DNA of 64,000 nucleotides, from positions 62,001-126,000 of the forward strand of contig NZ_JAMBOY010000001.1 of NCBI RefSeq assembly GCF_023715885.1, in the 5' to 3' direction. Both the position numbers and the translations under genes were made by a program. Shown here piece after piece: positions 27,159 through 35,956 of the stretch; position 1 is the stretch's first letter; each line of letters begins with the position of its first letter. The notes below the pieces were generated by a model. That model saw only the letters and a list, made by a program, of their open reading frames with translations. It was not told where the DNA came from and made no database searches. Origin of the DNA: Microbacterium hydrocarbonoxydans (GTDB lineage: Bacteria > Actinomycetota > Actinomycetes > Actinomycetales > Microbacteriaceae).

Positions 27159-28496
27159 ATGTCAGCGAAGACGATTCGCCTCACCGTCGCCGACGCGAAC
27201 GGTCGACACGACCTCGTCGTCGCCGCTGACTCCACGGTGTCCGAGCTGCTCGCCGTCGGCGGGGTCGATCTCCGCCGCTATGTCGGCACCACCACCTCCG
27301 GAGCGGCGATCGATCTCGACAGCACCGTCTCGGTGACGCCCGGCGACGGCGGGGTGATCTGGCTGTTCGACCGGACGCAGACCGAGGTCGGCCCGACGTC
27401 GGGTCGCACCGCGCGGAAGGACGCTCCGCTCGCGCGCTCCCATCGAGACCCGTTGCTGCTCGCACTGCTGCTCCTCATCACCGCCGTTCTGCTGCTCTGC
27501 GCGGTGCTCACCCCGACGCCGCTGGTCGTGGGGCTCTCCGCCGTCACGCTGCTGGGCAGCGCCGTGGGCATGCTTGCCCGGCCGGTGAGCGACTCCACGC
27601 TGTCGGCGGCGTACATCGCCCCGCTGCTCGGCGGTGCAGCGGGTGCGGTCCTGCTCGCCGGGTTCCACGACCCGGGGGCGATGATCGCGGCGGGGCTGGT
27701 GGCCGGTGCCACGATCGCCTGCATCCGCCACGCCCAGGCGCAGGTGGCGGGGACCGTCCCCCGTGCGACGACGGCGGTCATCGCCGTGATCTGGTCGGTG
27801 TTCGCGGTCGTCGACACGGCAGCCTTCCTCGCCGAGATCCCGGCGGCGGCGATGACGGCCGTGCACATCGCGTGCGCGATCCCGATCGTCCACTACATGC
27901 GCGCGGCGGCGCTCGACGTCGATCCGAACGAGCTGATCGATACCCCGTTCGTGATCCGAGACGCGCAGGGATTGAGATCCGGAACCCCGGTTCCCCCGTC
28001 CCCTGTGCACGCCGAAGCGGCCGCACGACAGTACTTCATCGCTCGTCGCCGCTCGGAGGCTGGCATCGTGGCGGCCTGCACGCTGGCGCTGCTGTCGACC
28101 CTCTTCGCCGTGCCGACGGCCGTCGACCGTTCGATCGAGTCGTGGTGCGTCCTGGGCGGGTCGCTCGGGGCCGGGTTCTACTTCCTGCTGACGTCGCGAA
28201 CGGTGCGCAACGGGCTCTCCCGCGCGGCCACCCTCGTCACCGGAGCGATCGTCTCGGCGGTCTCCGCGGCGGCACTCATCCTCTCCCTGCAGCCCAGCGG
28301 ACTGCTGGTCGCGCTCGGGCTTCTGCTCGCAGGAGTCGTGGTCGGCTGCCTCACCGTGCCGCTCGCACGCGACTGGCGGTCGCTGGGATGGTCGCGCACC
28401 GGGGACATCGTCGAGGGCCTGCTGCTCGCGCTCGCTCCGGCTGCCCTGCTGTACGGCTCCGGGATAGCCGGACAGATTCTGGAGGTCTTCTCGTGA
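27159..28496 (+). CDS. EccD-like T7SS membrane protein (first of two EccD paralogues)
   Basis: The 445-residue protein has an N-terminal ubiquitin/YukD-like domain of about 85 residues (KTIRLTVADANGRHDLVV, then VIWLFDRT), a short linker and about eleven membrane helices with a large cytoplasmic loop near residues 250-300. This is the layout of EccD, the pore-like component of the ESX membrane complex. A second, clearly different EccD is encoded at 39385-40737. It is divergent from eccC, and its stop overlaps the RDD/FHA gene as GTGA. GGGGCGGGG precedes the ATG. Confidence 0.8.
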   Translation: MSAKTIRLTVADANGRHDLVVAADSTVSELLAVGGVDLRRYVGTTTSGAAIDLDSTVSVTPGDGGVIWLFDRTQTEVGPTSGRTARKDAPLARSHRDPLLLALLLLITAVLLLCAVLTPTPLVVGLSAVTLLGSAVGMLARPVSDSTLSAAYIAPLLGGAAGAVLLAGFHDPGAMIAAGLVAGATIACIRHAQAQVAGTVPRATTAVIAVIWSVFAVVDTAAFLAEIPAAAMTAVHIACAIPIVHYMRAAALDVDPNELIDTPFVIRDAQGLRSGTPVPPSPVHAEAAARQYFIARRRSEAGIVAACTLALLSTLFAVPTAVDRSIESWCVLGGSLGAGFYFLLTSRTVRNGLSRAATLVTGAIVSAVSAAALILSLQPSGLLVALGLLLAGVVVGCLTVPLARDWRSLGWSRTGDIVEGLLLALAPAALLYGSGIAGQILEVFS

Positions 28497-30001
28497 CAGT
28501 CTCCCCTCCCGCCGCGCCGCTGCGATCACGGACGCGGACACAGACGACCCAGGCACCCGTGACGAAGACGCTCGCGACCCCCGCCACGGCCGGCCAGCGC
28601 GCTGGTGCGTACCTGATCGACATCGCGATCGTGGCAGCCGCGGCGACCGCGATCTGGTTCACCACGGGATCGCTCGCCCTGGTGGCGGTCACCGTGATCG
28701 AGCTGTGGGCCATCGGATGGATCTGGGAGGGGCACACCGGAGCGACACCGGGCAACCTCGTCTGCGGCATCCGGAGCGTGCAGCGCGACACGGACGTCAG
28801 CGTCGGAGCGCTTCGGCTGCTCCCCCGCAGTCTCGTGATGGGTCTCGCGCACATCGTCCCCGTTCTGCTCCCCGTCGGTCTGAGCGCCTCCGGTCTGCTC
28901 GACGGTCTCGCCGGCGCGCGGGTCATCGACATCCGCAGGACCAGGGTGAGCGCGGCGAGCGGCGCGGGGCGCACGCTGGATCTGACGGCGCGGGTGACCG
29001 GTGCCGACTCGTCCACCGCCACCATCGCCGATCAGCCGGGTGTCATCACCCAGACCCCTCTCACGGCGGCACCGGCCGCCATCGTCGCCCCGACGCCCAC
29101 GGCCGCGCCCGCACCGCACAGCGACGCGGGAACCGTCCCCGCTTTCGTCCTCTCGGACGGCACGGTCATCCAGGCGACCGGTCTGGGATTCATCGGCCGC
29201 GCGCCGCGCGCCCCGGAGTCGATCCCCGACGCGATTCTCATCCGGGTGCCCGACAGCACTCGATCGCTGTCTCGCACCCATGCCGCGTTCGGCATCGAAG
29301 ACGGTCAGCTGTGGGTGCAGGATCTCGGTTCGGCCAACGGCGCATCCGTGCGCCGGCCCGATGGGACGGTCGCCGCGCTCGCTCCCCACGTTCCCAGCTT
29401 CCTCGCGCCCGGAGATGTCCTCGTGCTCGACAGCGACGCCGAGCTGGCATTCCGCCGCGTTGCGGCGCGCGGGGGCAGAGCCACCGGGGGCGCACCCGAC
29501 GCGTCACCGGGACGGGTCGCCGATCCGCAGCCCTCGGCGGGCCAGGCTCTGTCCGACCGGCTCGCAGAGGGAGCGCCGCCCGCACCGCCAGCGCCGGCCC
29601 CGACGCCGCCCGCGGCACCGGTGGCACAGGCAGCAGCGGCGTCAGCACCCGCACCGGCGTCAGCGCCAGCGGTCATCGCTCTGCAGTTCCAGGACGGAAC
29701 CACGGTGCCCATCCATGGCCTCGGCTACATCGGACGTGCGCCTCGTCTGCCCGATGGCGAGCGTACGGATGCCGCTCTGGTCGCCGTGCCGGACGGGGAT
29801 CGCTCCGTCTCGCGCACGCACGGACGTTTCGGCATCGTCGACGGGCAGACGTGGTTCGAGGATCTGGGCTCGGGAAACGGCTCATCGCTGCGCACGGAAG
29901 ACGGCCGCACCGGGCCGATGACCCCCCATCAGCGGTTCGGCCTGACTCCGGGCACCGTGCTGCAGCTCGGCGAATGCGTCATCCGGGTCATCGCCGTGTG
30001 A
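28493..30001 (+). CDS. RDD membrane domain protein with two FHA domains
   Basis: In this 502-residue protein, residues about 35-155 form an RDD domain with hydrophobic helices (AGAYLIDIAIVAAAATAIWF, GLAHIVPVLLPVGL). Two FHA domains, at about 219-329 and 399-502, each have GFIGRAPR or GYIGRAPR, the phosphopeptide-binding SLSRTH or SVSRTH, and SANGAS or SGNGSS. The domains look like an internal duplication joined by an Ala/Pro linker. FHA domains bind phosphothreonine, so the protein probably links the kinase at 41563-43194 to the secretion membrane complex. GTG at 28493 overlaps the EccD-like stop and follows GGAGG. Confidence 0.85.
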   Translation: MTVSPPAAPLRSRTRTQTTQAPVTKTLATPATAGQRAGAYLIDIAIVAAAATAIWFTTGSLALVAVTVIELWAIGWIWEGHTGATPGNLVCGIRSVQRDTDVSVGALRLLPRSLVMGLAHIVPVLLPVGLSASGLLDGLAGARVIDIRRTRVSAASGAGRTLDLTARVTGADSSTATIADQPGVITQTPLTAAPAAIVAPTPTAAPAPHSDAGTVPAFVLSDGTVIQATGLGFIGRAPRAPESIPDAILIRVPDSTRSLSRTHAAFGIEDGQLWVQDLGSANGASVRRPDGTVAALAPHVPSFLAPGDVLVLDSDAELAFRRVAARGGRATGGAPDASPGRVADPQPSAGQALSDRLAEGAPPAPPAPAPTPPAAPVAQAAAASAPAPASAPAVIALQFQDGTTVPIHGLGYIGRAPRLPDGERTDAALVAVPDGDRSVSRTHGRFGIVDGQTWFEDLGSGNGSSLRTEDGRTGPMTPHQRFGLTPGTVLQLGECVIRVIAV

Positions 30002-30034
30002 CGGCGGACCACGGCATCCGACCGGAGGACAGCG

Positions 30035-30071
30035 AGAAGCCGCTCACCCGCACGGCGGGTGAGCGGCTTCT
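30035..30071. terminator. Perfect 16-bp hairpin between convergent genes
   Basis: Bases 30035-30050 (AGAAGCCGCTCACCCG) pair exactly with 30056-30071, leaving a five-base CACGG loop. It lies between the RDD/FHA gene and the convergent glycine-rich gene, so it can stop transcription from both sides. No long T-run follows on either strand, common for actinobacterial terminators. Confidence 0.8.
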
Positions 30072-30084
30072 GCGTCTGGACGGG

Positions 30085-31380
30085 TTACCAGCCGAGCTCT
30101 TCGCGTCCCTCTGAGGTCGACCGCCCCGCGGCTCCGGCCGAGCCGATGTCGGGCAGCGCCTCGTCATCGTCCTGCTCGACCTCGAACGCCATCAGATCCT
30201 GTCCACGACGACGCTTGCGCTTCTCCGCACCGCCCGCTCCGCCGGCCATGGCTCCGCCGGCCATGGCGCCACCGCGCCCGCCGGCCGCGGCACCGGACTG
30301 CGCGACGACGCCGGTCGCTCCCGGGCCTCCGGCGGCACCGACACCGCCGACACCTCCTACACCGCCGGCGAGAAGACCCGCGCCACCACTGAGGCGGTTC
30401 GCGAGAGCCGCACCCCCGGCAAGGCCCGCTCCGCCGACGACACCGCCGACACCCGCGCCGACCGAACCCGTGCCGCCACCGGTGACGCCACCGGGGAATG
30501 CACCGCTGCCGCCGGGACCCGCGCCGGGGATCTCACCGCCGATACCGCCGTCGATGCGGGGGTCCTCGTCCCTCGGTCGGGGGAAAGGCGGCTCCTCGAT
30601 GACAGGCGGGTCGACCGGCGGCTCCCGAATGATCGGCGGACGCACGATGTGGTCCTTGCCACCGCCGTCGTCGTCCCGTCCGCCGGTGCCATTGCCGCCG
30701 CCGTCGATCCCCGCACCGCCGTCGACGCCGCCGGTGCCGCCTCCGCCGGCGCCACCACCGCCGTTCACACCGGGGTAATCGATCGGAGCTCGCCCACCGG
30801 GACCGTCGCCGTCCTCGGGCTCGTCGGTCGGCTTGTGCTCGTCGTAGTCGCTCGTCGGCATTCCGTCGATGATCTCCTGCAGACGCTGGTCGAGGGCGTC
30901 GGCGAGCTTCCGCGCTTCCTCCTCCTGGGCCGCGGCCGCCTGATCCAGGTAGTACTGCTGGGCCTGGGCGGGCGTCATCGTCACCCCGGGAGAGACCTGC
31001 ACCGGGCTGTCGGTCTTGGCTGCCATGTCGATCGTGTTCTGCTGCTCCGCCGACAGGCTCCCCGGCGGAAGGCCGTGCGACCCGCTCGCCGTCTGCTGAA
31101 GAGCCTCGTCGGCTTCCGCGATGGCATTGTTGAGGGCCGCCTGATATTCACCGAAGCTGACCAGATCCTTGCGGATCTTGGTGAGGGCCTCGGCGACGGT
31201 CATCCCGAACTTGCCCTCGAAGGCCTCCGTCCTCGCGGCCTTCTGCACGTTCGCTGCCACCGTGTCGACGGCCTCGGTGGCAGCGGCGCGCTGCACGGAC
31301 TGAGTGCTCCGCGTGACCACGACGGCGAAGTCCGCTCGATTGTTCTGCAGACGGTCGAGTCGCTCGACGTTCTTTCCCAT
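30085..31380 (-). CDS. Glycine-rich putative T7SS substrate with helical N-terminal domain
   Basis: In the 431-residue protein, residues 1-190 are helical (MGKNVERLDRLQNNRADF, a long Gln/Ala/Glu-rich coiled stretch ending LQEIIDGMP). Residues 195-400 are almost entirely Gly, Ala and Pro with few strong hydrophobics, and the end is acidic (EQDDDEALPDIGS). There is no signal peptide or membrane helix. A helical domain followed by a low-complexity tail, next to T7SS genes, recalls PPE- or Esp-like substrates, but no known family is recognised. ATG at 31380 lies 11 bases after the preceding gene's stop. Confidence 0.65.
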   Translation of the reverse strand: MGKNVERLDRLQNNRADFAVVVTRSTQSVQRAAATEAVDTVAANVQKAARTEAFEGKFGMTVAEALTKIRKDLVSFGEYQAALNNAIAEADEALQQTASGSHGLPPGSLSAEQQNTIDMAAKTDSPVQVSPGVTMTPAQAQQYYLDQAAAAQEEEARKLADALDQRLQEIIDGMPTSDYDEHKPTDEPEDGDGPGGRAPIDYPGVNGGGGAGGGGTGGVDGGAGIDGGGNGTGGRDDDGGGKDHIVRPPIIREPPVDPPVIEEPPFPRPRDEDPRIDGGIGGEIPGAGPGGSGAFPGGVTGGGTGSVGAGVGGVVGGAGLAGGAALANRLSGGAGLLAGGVGGVGGVGAAGGPGATGVVAQSGAAAGGRGGAMAGGAMAGGAGGAEKRKRRRGQDLMAFEVEQDDDEALPDIGSAGAAGRSTSEGREELGW

Positions 31381-31391
31381 GATCTCTCCCC

Positions 31392-31757
31392 TCAGACCGC
31401 GATCGGCTTGTTCGGCCCGCCCACGGCCTTGTGGAGCAGCGTCTGATACGCGACCTTCTGATCGGCATCGAGCTGATTCGTCTCCTGGATCGCCTTGTCG
31501 AGGTTCACGAAGGCGTCGTTCAGCTCCAGCTGGATCGCGTCGAGCCACTTGAGCGCGGACTGATACCTCTCGCCCAGTGCGGCGACGAGGTCGACCGATT
31601 TGCCGTCTGCGGTCCAGAGGGACGTCGTCTGACCTTCCGAGAGGTGCTCGAGGGTGGAGCGTGACTGCACCAGCACATCCCAAGCCTCTTTGATGAGGTC
31701 GATCTGAGTCTGGGCCGTCTCCTCGTCCATACCGAAGTCTGGAACCATCATGATCAT
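31392..31757 (-). CDS. WXG100-like small helical protein
   Basis: This 121-residue protein is predicted to be two long helices joined at SLWTADGKS, where W-T-A stands in the place of W-x-G. There is no signal peptide. Its size, helical-hairpin layout and position just upstream of the glycine-rich candidate suggest that the two act as a pair in the T7SS. Three ATG codons lie together; 31757 is chosen because GGAGGGGGAG precedes it. A perfect palindrome lies 64 bases upstream. Confidence 0.62.
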   Translation of the reverse strand: MIMMVPDFGMDEETAQTQIDLIKEAWDVLVQSRSTLEHLSEGQTTSLWTADGKSVDLVAALGERYQSALKWLDAIQLELNDAFVNLDKAIQETNQLDADQKVAYQTLLHKAVGGPNKPIAV

Positions 31758-31811
31758 TGCGCTCCCCCTCCGACGATCCTGAGCATCACGATGATAGCCC
31801 GGGTCGTCGCT

Positions 31812-31845
31812 CGTTCTCCATGGGGAGAGCTCCCCATGGAGAACG
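31812..31845. promoter_or_regulatory. Perfect 15-bp inverted repeat containing operator candidate (site 2)
   Basis: Two exact 15-base arms flank a four-base GAGC spacer, the core being TGGGGA-GAGC-TCCCCA at 31821-31836. It lies in the 135-base gap between the DUF2510 gene and the WXG100-like gene, 64 bases upstream of the latter. Sites with the same core occur upstream of three other units. It could instead be a terminator of the upstream operon; the shared core argues for a regulator site. Confidence 0.6.
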
Positions 31846-31892
31846 CGCATCAGCGCTGGGCAATCATGCCCTCAGCGGCCGAAGGCCGCACT

Positions 31893-32615
31893 CTACGGCT
31901 GAGGGTCGCACGTGAGCACCGAATCGGCGATCGCCTTCTCCGCAGCCGCGCGCTCGGACTCGGGCGGGTCATCGCCGACGATGACGAGCCGCAGAGCCTC
32001 GTCCGACAGGTCGGAGTCGTACAGGAACTGTCCCACGCACGGATAGAACTCGGGCATGTCGTCGTATGTCGTGATACCACCGGCCCTCAGCGTCGCGGCG
32101 AATTCCTCGGCGATCTCCTCCGGCGACGGACGGCTGTCGCTCGCATCGGCCGACGGCGTGGCGGAGGGCGACGGGGCGCTCGTGGCCGGAGCCGTATCGA
32201 TCGGCGCCGGCGCGTTCGCCAGCAGAGTCACGACGAGGACGACGACCCCGATCACGCCACCGACGACGGACAGGATCATGCCGACGATCGACGGCCACTT
32301 CGCCGCGCCCTTCGTGAACAGACCGATCAGCGACACCACGAAGCCGGCGAGCAGAAGGACCACGCCGATCCCGAACACGACAGGGATGCACGCCAGGATC
32401 GTGCCGAGCGCGGCCAGACCCAATCCGACGAACCCGAGGACCGGCGATCGGCGCGCTCCGGCGACCGGAGCCGAGGGAGCGTGCGCCTGCGCGCTCGCAC
32501 CGGGCTGCGGGGAGCCTGCGTCGTGAACGGGCGCGTAGTCGTCGGTCCACCGTGTGCCGTCCCACCAGCGCTGTCGCCCGGAACCGTCGTCGTACCACCC
32601 AGCCGGCATGCTCAT
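31893..32615 (-). CDS. DUF2510 membrane protein
   Basis: The 240-residue protein has the N-terminal DUF2510 motif PAGWYDDGSGRQRWWDGTRW, a linker, then three hydrophobic segments at about residues 58-78, 80-100 and 108-132. A Pro/Ser-rich stretch and an extracellular acidic helical domain of about 80 residues (EEIAEEFAATL, FYPCVGQFL, ALRLVIVGDD) with two cysteines follow. DUF2510 proteins are common in actinobacterial surface and secretion loci; their role is unknown. ATG at 32615 follows AGGAGGGTGAG; ATG at 32609 is also possible. Confidence 0.75.
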   Translation of the reverse strand: MSMPAGWYDDGSGRQRWWDGTRWTDDYAPVHDAGSPQPGASAQAHAPSAPVAGARRSPVLGFVGLGLAALGTILACIPVVFGIGVVLLLAGFVVSLIGLFTKGAAKWPSIVGMILSVVGGVIGVVVLVVTLLANAPAPIDTAPATSAPSPSATPSADASDSRPSPEEIAEEFAATLRAGGITTYDDMPEFYPCVGQFLYDSDLSDEALRLVIVGDDPPESERAAAEKAIADSVLTCDPQP

Positions 32616-32676
32616 GCGCTCACCCTCCTCGTCGCTGCGGTCCGCATCACGCGAACACCCATCCTACGGCGGAGCG

Positions 32677-33435
32677 TCAGCTGACGACGGCACCCTGGGG
32701 ATCGAACGCCTCGAGCAGTTCGAGATCATCCGGCGTCACGATGCGTGCACCGACGGCGTGCTCGACGAGGCGCGAGCGCACGGCATCCGGCATCCGCCCC
32801 TCGGCATCGCGATGCAGGCCGCGGACACCGTGCCGCGCGAACTTGTCGCACAGGCTTCCGGCCCTGCGCTCGAGTTTGGCCAGCGGCCAGCCGAGCCGAA
32901 TCGCCACATCGTCCATCGGAGGAAGGCGCACTGCCCCCTGCGCTGCCTGTCGGAGCATCGGCTCGGAGAGCGCGGTCAGCACGATCTTCTGCACCGGCGA
33001 GAGCAGGCCGATGACATCGGCCTCGTCGGACGCAGATGCCCAGGGGGTCGACACCTGATAGAACGGCGACTCCGTCGACAGCTCGATCTCGTATGTCGTC
33101 GGGCCTGCCGTGAACATCACCGTGGTCGCCGGGAACACCAGCGGCGTCGACTCCCCCGGAGCGAGGAGGGACTGCGCCATCCCGTCGGCCGACGCAACCG
33201 AGGCCGTCAGCCGCGATCCGACGTTCGACAGCCACCAGACGCCCTCGCGCTGCTCGAGCTCGAGAAAGCGCCGATGCACGTACTGGTTGTCGTCCATCGC
33301 GAGATCCGCGCCGCGCCCGATGACGAACGTCGATCCGGCCGGGATGCGCTGCCGCCGACCTCCGAAGTCGAGGTCGATCGCCGCGCCGACCGGGCCCGTC
33401 CCGCTCTCCGCGCGTCCGAGGTCCTCCATGGTCAC
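32677..33435 (-). CDS. FHA-like plus winged-helix protein, copy A
   Basis: In this 252-residue protein, residues 20-120 form an FHA-like beta domain (STFVIGRGADLAMDDNQYVH, HRRFLEL, WWLSNVGSRLTA) in which the usual S-x2-H is V-H-R-R. Residues 140-250 resemble a DNA-binding or adaptor helix domain (LLSPVQKIVLTALSEP, AIRLGWPLAKLERR, SRLVEHAVGARIVTPDDL). It is a clear paralogue of the protein at 40817-41566. GTG at 33435 overlaps the previous stop as GTGA; ATG at 33429 is an alternative. It is probably cytoplasmic and may link phospho-signalling to transcription or to the secretion complex. Confidence 0.7.
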   Translation of the reverse strand: MTMEDLGRAESGTGPVGAAIDLDFGGRRQRIPAGSTFVIGRGADLAMDDNQYVHRRFLELEQREGVWWLSNVGSRLTASVASADGMAQSLLAPGESTPLVFPATTVMFTAGPTTYEIELSTESPFYQVSTPWASASDEADVIGLLSPVQKIVLTALSEPMLRQAAQGAVRLPPMDDVAIRLGWPLAKLERRAGSLCDKFARHGVRGLHRDAEGRMPDAVRSRLVEHAVGARIVTPDDLELLEAFDPQGAVVS

Positions 33436-34283
33436 GCCGTGTGCCGGGGCCACGCCCCGCCAGGGAAGGCGCTGACCGCACCGAGCTCGTTCGTGACCTG
33501 GGTCATGAAGTCCGCCGCGGCCTGGTTGGCGGTCAGGATGATGTTGACGAGGTTCACCACGTCGGCGATGAACGACACGACCTCCAGGATGATCGTGGCC
33601 ACACCGCCCGGCGCACCCCAGACCGAGACGATCTCCGCGATGCCGAGTCCGACACCGACCGCGGTGGTCAGCGCCGCGATCGAGAACGCGACCCAGAAGT
33701 CCACGATCGCATCCGCGAACGTGTTCAGCTGCTCGTCGATCATCGTGCACTTGGCGTAGATGCTGTCGGATGCCGGCTGCTGCAGCTCCACCCGGGCCGA
33801 GTAGGCGTTGTACGCCGCACCGGACCAGTGACCGGTGCTCGGAAGCGACGACAGGACGACCGAGGAGGTCGCGACGGTCGCCGGCGTGCCGACGTTCTGG
33901 ACCCAGCTGATCCCCGCCTGACGGAGCGTGGTCGGGCTGCCGACGTACGCGAAGATCTCCGCGGTCTTCGAGATCGCCTCGTTGACCTTCTCGAACATCC
34001 GGCGGATCAGGTCGTTGATCCGATCGATCAGGTCGCCGATGAGCGGGATGTGACCGGCGAGTTCGAGGATGCCGTTGATGAGATCGACGACCGAGCTCGC
34101 ACCGTCGACGAATTCGTTGAACTTGGATCGCGAGCGGTCGACGTCTCCGGCGTTGTCACCACCGCCGTGCGGGGTGCTGCGGCCGGAGGGTGCGTCAGGA
34201 CCGTCCCCGTGCGGGGTGGTGCGCCCGACCGGCGCATCGGGACCGTCCGGACGCGGACGCGGAGGCGAAGGGATTCTAACCAT
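33432..34283 (-). CDS. WXG-like protein with hydrophobic C-terminal helices, putative T7SS partner
   Basis: In the 283-residue protein, residues 1-45 are a Pro/Gly/Asp linker with a repeated PDGPDAP-type element. The body is helical with GHWSGAAYNAYSARVEL near residue 155, a WXG-like turn. Two hydrophobic stretches follow at about 195-220 (WVAFSIAALTTAVGVGLGI) and 228-255. It has no signal peptide. The arrangement resembles WXG100-containing larger proteins seen beside T7SS genes. There is no toxin domain. The stop is coupled to copy A of the FHA-like gene. Confidence 0.6.
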   Translation of the reverse strand: MVRIPSPPRPRPDGPDAPVGRTTPHGDGPDAPSGRSTPHGGGDNAGDVDRSRSKFNEFVDGASSVVDLINGILELAGHIPLIGDLIDRINDLIRRMFEKVNEAISKTAEIFAYVGSPTTLRQAGISWVQNVGTPATVATSSVVLSSLPSTGHWSGAAYNAYSARVELQQPASDSIYAKCTMIDEQLNTFADAIVDFWVAFSIAALTTAVGVGLGIAEIVSVWGAPGGVATIILEVVSFIADVVNLVNIILTANQAAADFMTQVTNELGAVSAFPGGAWPRHTA

Positions 34284-34317
34284 GATGACGTCTTCTTCCA
34301 GTCGTGAAAGTCTGCGA

Positions 34318-35940
34318 TCAGCTGTTCAGGCGGGCTTGCCAGGCGGTCGCCGCGGGTTGCGGCTGGGGTGACAGCGGTGTGCCGAGCAGGTCGTCGGGCG
34401 TGGGGTCAACGGTGCCGGCGCCGTCGTCATTCGAAGTCCGGTCGTCGCCCTCCGTGCCGGCAGCGCCGTCCGCGCCGCCCTCGACATCCGTGCCGTCGTC
34501 GGCAACGGGGTCGGGTGCCTCGCCGGCCGCACCGTCGGTCGCGTCCGCCGGGACGTCTGACGGGTTCTCCGCCGGCTCGTCAGCGATGACGCCGGCGTCA
34601 CCGGAGTCATGATCGCCGTCGACGCCGCCGTCGACCGCTCCGTCGATGTTCGCCTCGTCGCGGATCTCTGCGACACCGCCACGGTCTCCGTGGTCGAGGC
34701 CGGTTGCCTCGTGATGCAGATCGGCCGCCTTGTCGCGCAGTTCGGCCGCCTTGTCACGCAGCTCCGCAGCATCCTCCCTGGCGTCCGTCATCTCTTCGGC
34801 GGCGTCGTCACGACTCTCCGTCAGCTGCTCGATCCGCTCGCGGATCTCCGCGGCCTCCGCACGCTGGGCGGAGGCGTCCGCGCGCAGCGCGGCCGATTCC
34901 GTGCGGGTCTGCAGCGCACCGGCGTCGTCGCCCGCCGCCTCCTGCTGGGTCGCCTTCAGGTCGAGTTCGGTCGCGCGGCGCTCACCGTCCGTCGCGCTGC
35001 GGTCGAGTGCGGCCGCCTGCTCCTCCAGCTCGTCGATCTGCTTGTCGAGCGCCTCGACCTGCTCCTGGGCCTTGTCGGCGTGCTGGTCGGCCTGATCGGC
35101 CTGCCTGTCGAGCGCATCCGCTCGCGCATCGAGCCGGTCGGCTTTCGCGTCGGCCTCGGCACGCGCCTCGTCGTCGCCGGTCTCGCCGTCGAGCGAGCCG
35201 TCGACGCGAGGGTCGTCGACCGAGGGGGTGCCGCCGCCCGCGCCACCGCCGACGGACCCGCCGCCGCCCGACGAACCTCCGCCGCTGCCGCCGCCGCTTC
35301 CACCGCCACTCCCGCCACCGGGCTCGTTGTAGTCCGAATCGACGTCGCGCGTCTGGTTGCCGGCCGACTCGACGTCGGTCGCGTCGTACGCGTCGGCGGT
35401 CAGTCGGAGCGAATCCGCGAAGCCCGTGAGAGCGGCGGGGGCGGTGCCCAGGAGCGCGACCATGGTCGCCTGGAACGTGTTGTACGCGCTCGCAGCCTGT
35501 CCTCCGATGAACGAGAAGGCCGCCGCGTCGATCGTCAGGCCCTGGGCCGCCGAGGTGATGTCTCCGTATGAGCCTGCGGCGGCGTCGAATGCGGACGCGT
35601 CCTTGCGCAGGTACTGGGTCTCGACGTCAACCTCGCCCTCGGGTCCGAAGGTCGAGGCGGAGGGCTGCGGCGTCGGATCAGGCAGGACCGACTCGCCGGG
35701 TGCGACGTTCATCGGGGCCGGGTTCGCCGGCTGGATGCCGCCCGAGCTGCTCACCCCTCCCCCACCGCCGAGCAGATGACTGCCCGCGCTCACGACCTCG
35801 TCCAGCGGGGTGGCCGCGTCGAGCACGTTGCCCGCTGCGCCGAGGAGGTCCCCCTGCGCGACGTTCTGACCGAAGTCGACGATCTCGTCGATCGGGTTCA
35901 CGGCGTCGACGACATCGCCGAACGCATCTCCAAGTCCCAT
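34318..35940 (-). CDS. Large helical/coiled-coil putative T7SS substrate
   Basis: The 540-residue protein has an N-terminal region of about 190 residues that is helical and rich in Ala/Gly (DVVDAVNPIDEIVDFGQNVA, later SAYNTFQATMVALLG), then a Gly/Ser linker (residues 208-240), a highly charged heptad-type coiled coil (about 245-425, rich in ARADALDR, QADQADQHADKAQEQ and AAELRDKA units), and an acidic Asp/Gly tail. No signal peptide or membrane segment. The layout resembles secreted T7SS effectors with a WXG-like head, but no catalytic domain is visible. It follows the YbaB-like gene by 16 bases. Confidence 0.62.
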   Translation of the reverse strand: MGLGDAFGDVVDAVNPIDEIVDFGQNVAQGDLLGAAGNVLDAATPLDEVVSAGSHLLGGGGGVSSSGGIQPANPAPMNVAPGESVLPDPTPQPSASTFGPEGEVDVETQYLRKDASAFDAAAGSYGDITSAAQGLTIDAAAFSFIGGQAASAYNTFQATMVALLGTAPAALTGFADSLRLTADAYDATDVESAGNQTRDVDSDYNEPGGGSGGGSGGGSGGGSSGGGGSVGGGAGGGTPSVDDPRVDGSLDGETGDDEARAEADAKADRLDARADALDRQADQADQHADKAQEQVEALDKQIDELEEQAAALDRSATDGERRATELDLKATQQEAAGDDAGALQTRTESAALRADASAQRAEAAEIRERIEQLTESRDDAAEEMTDAREDAAELRDKAAELRDKAADLHHEATGLDHGDRGGVAEIRDEANIDGAVDGGVDGDHDSGDAGVIADEPAENPSDVPADATDGAAGEAPDPVADDGTDVEGGADGAAGTEGDDRTSNDDGAGTVDPTPDDLLGTPLSPQPQPAATAWQARLNS

Positions 35941-35956
35941 TGCGTCTCTCCCTGGC

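Noticed and set aside
31812-31845. Reading the palindrome only as a terminator
   Set aside because: It could stop transcription, but its core recurs at three other promoters where no long stem forms, so an operator fits better.
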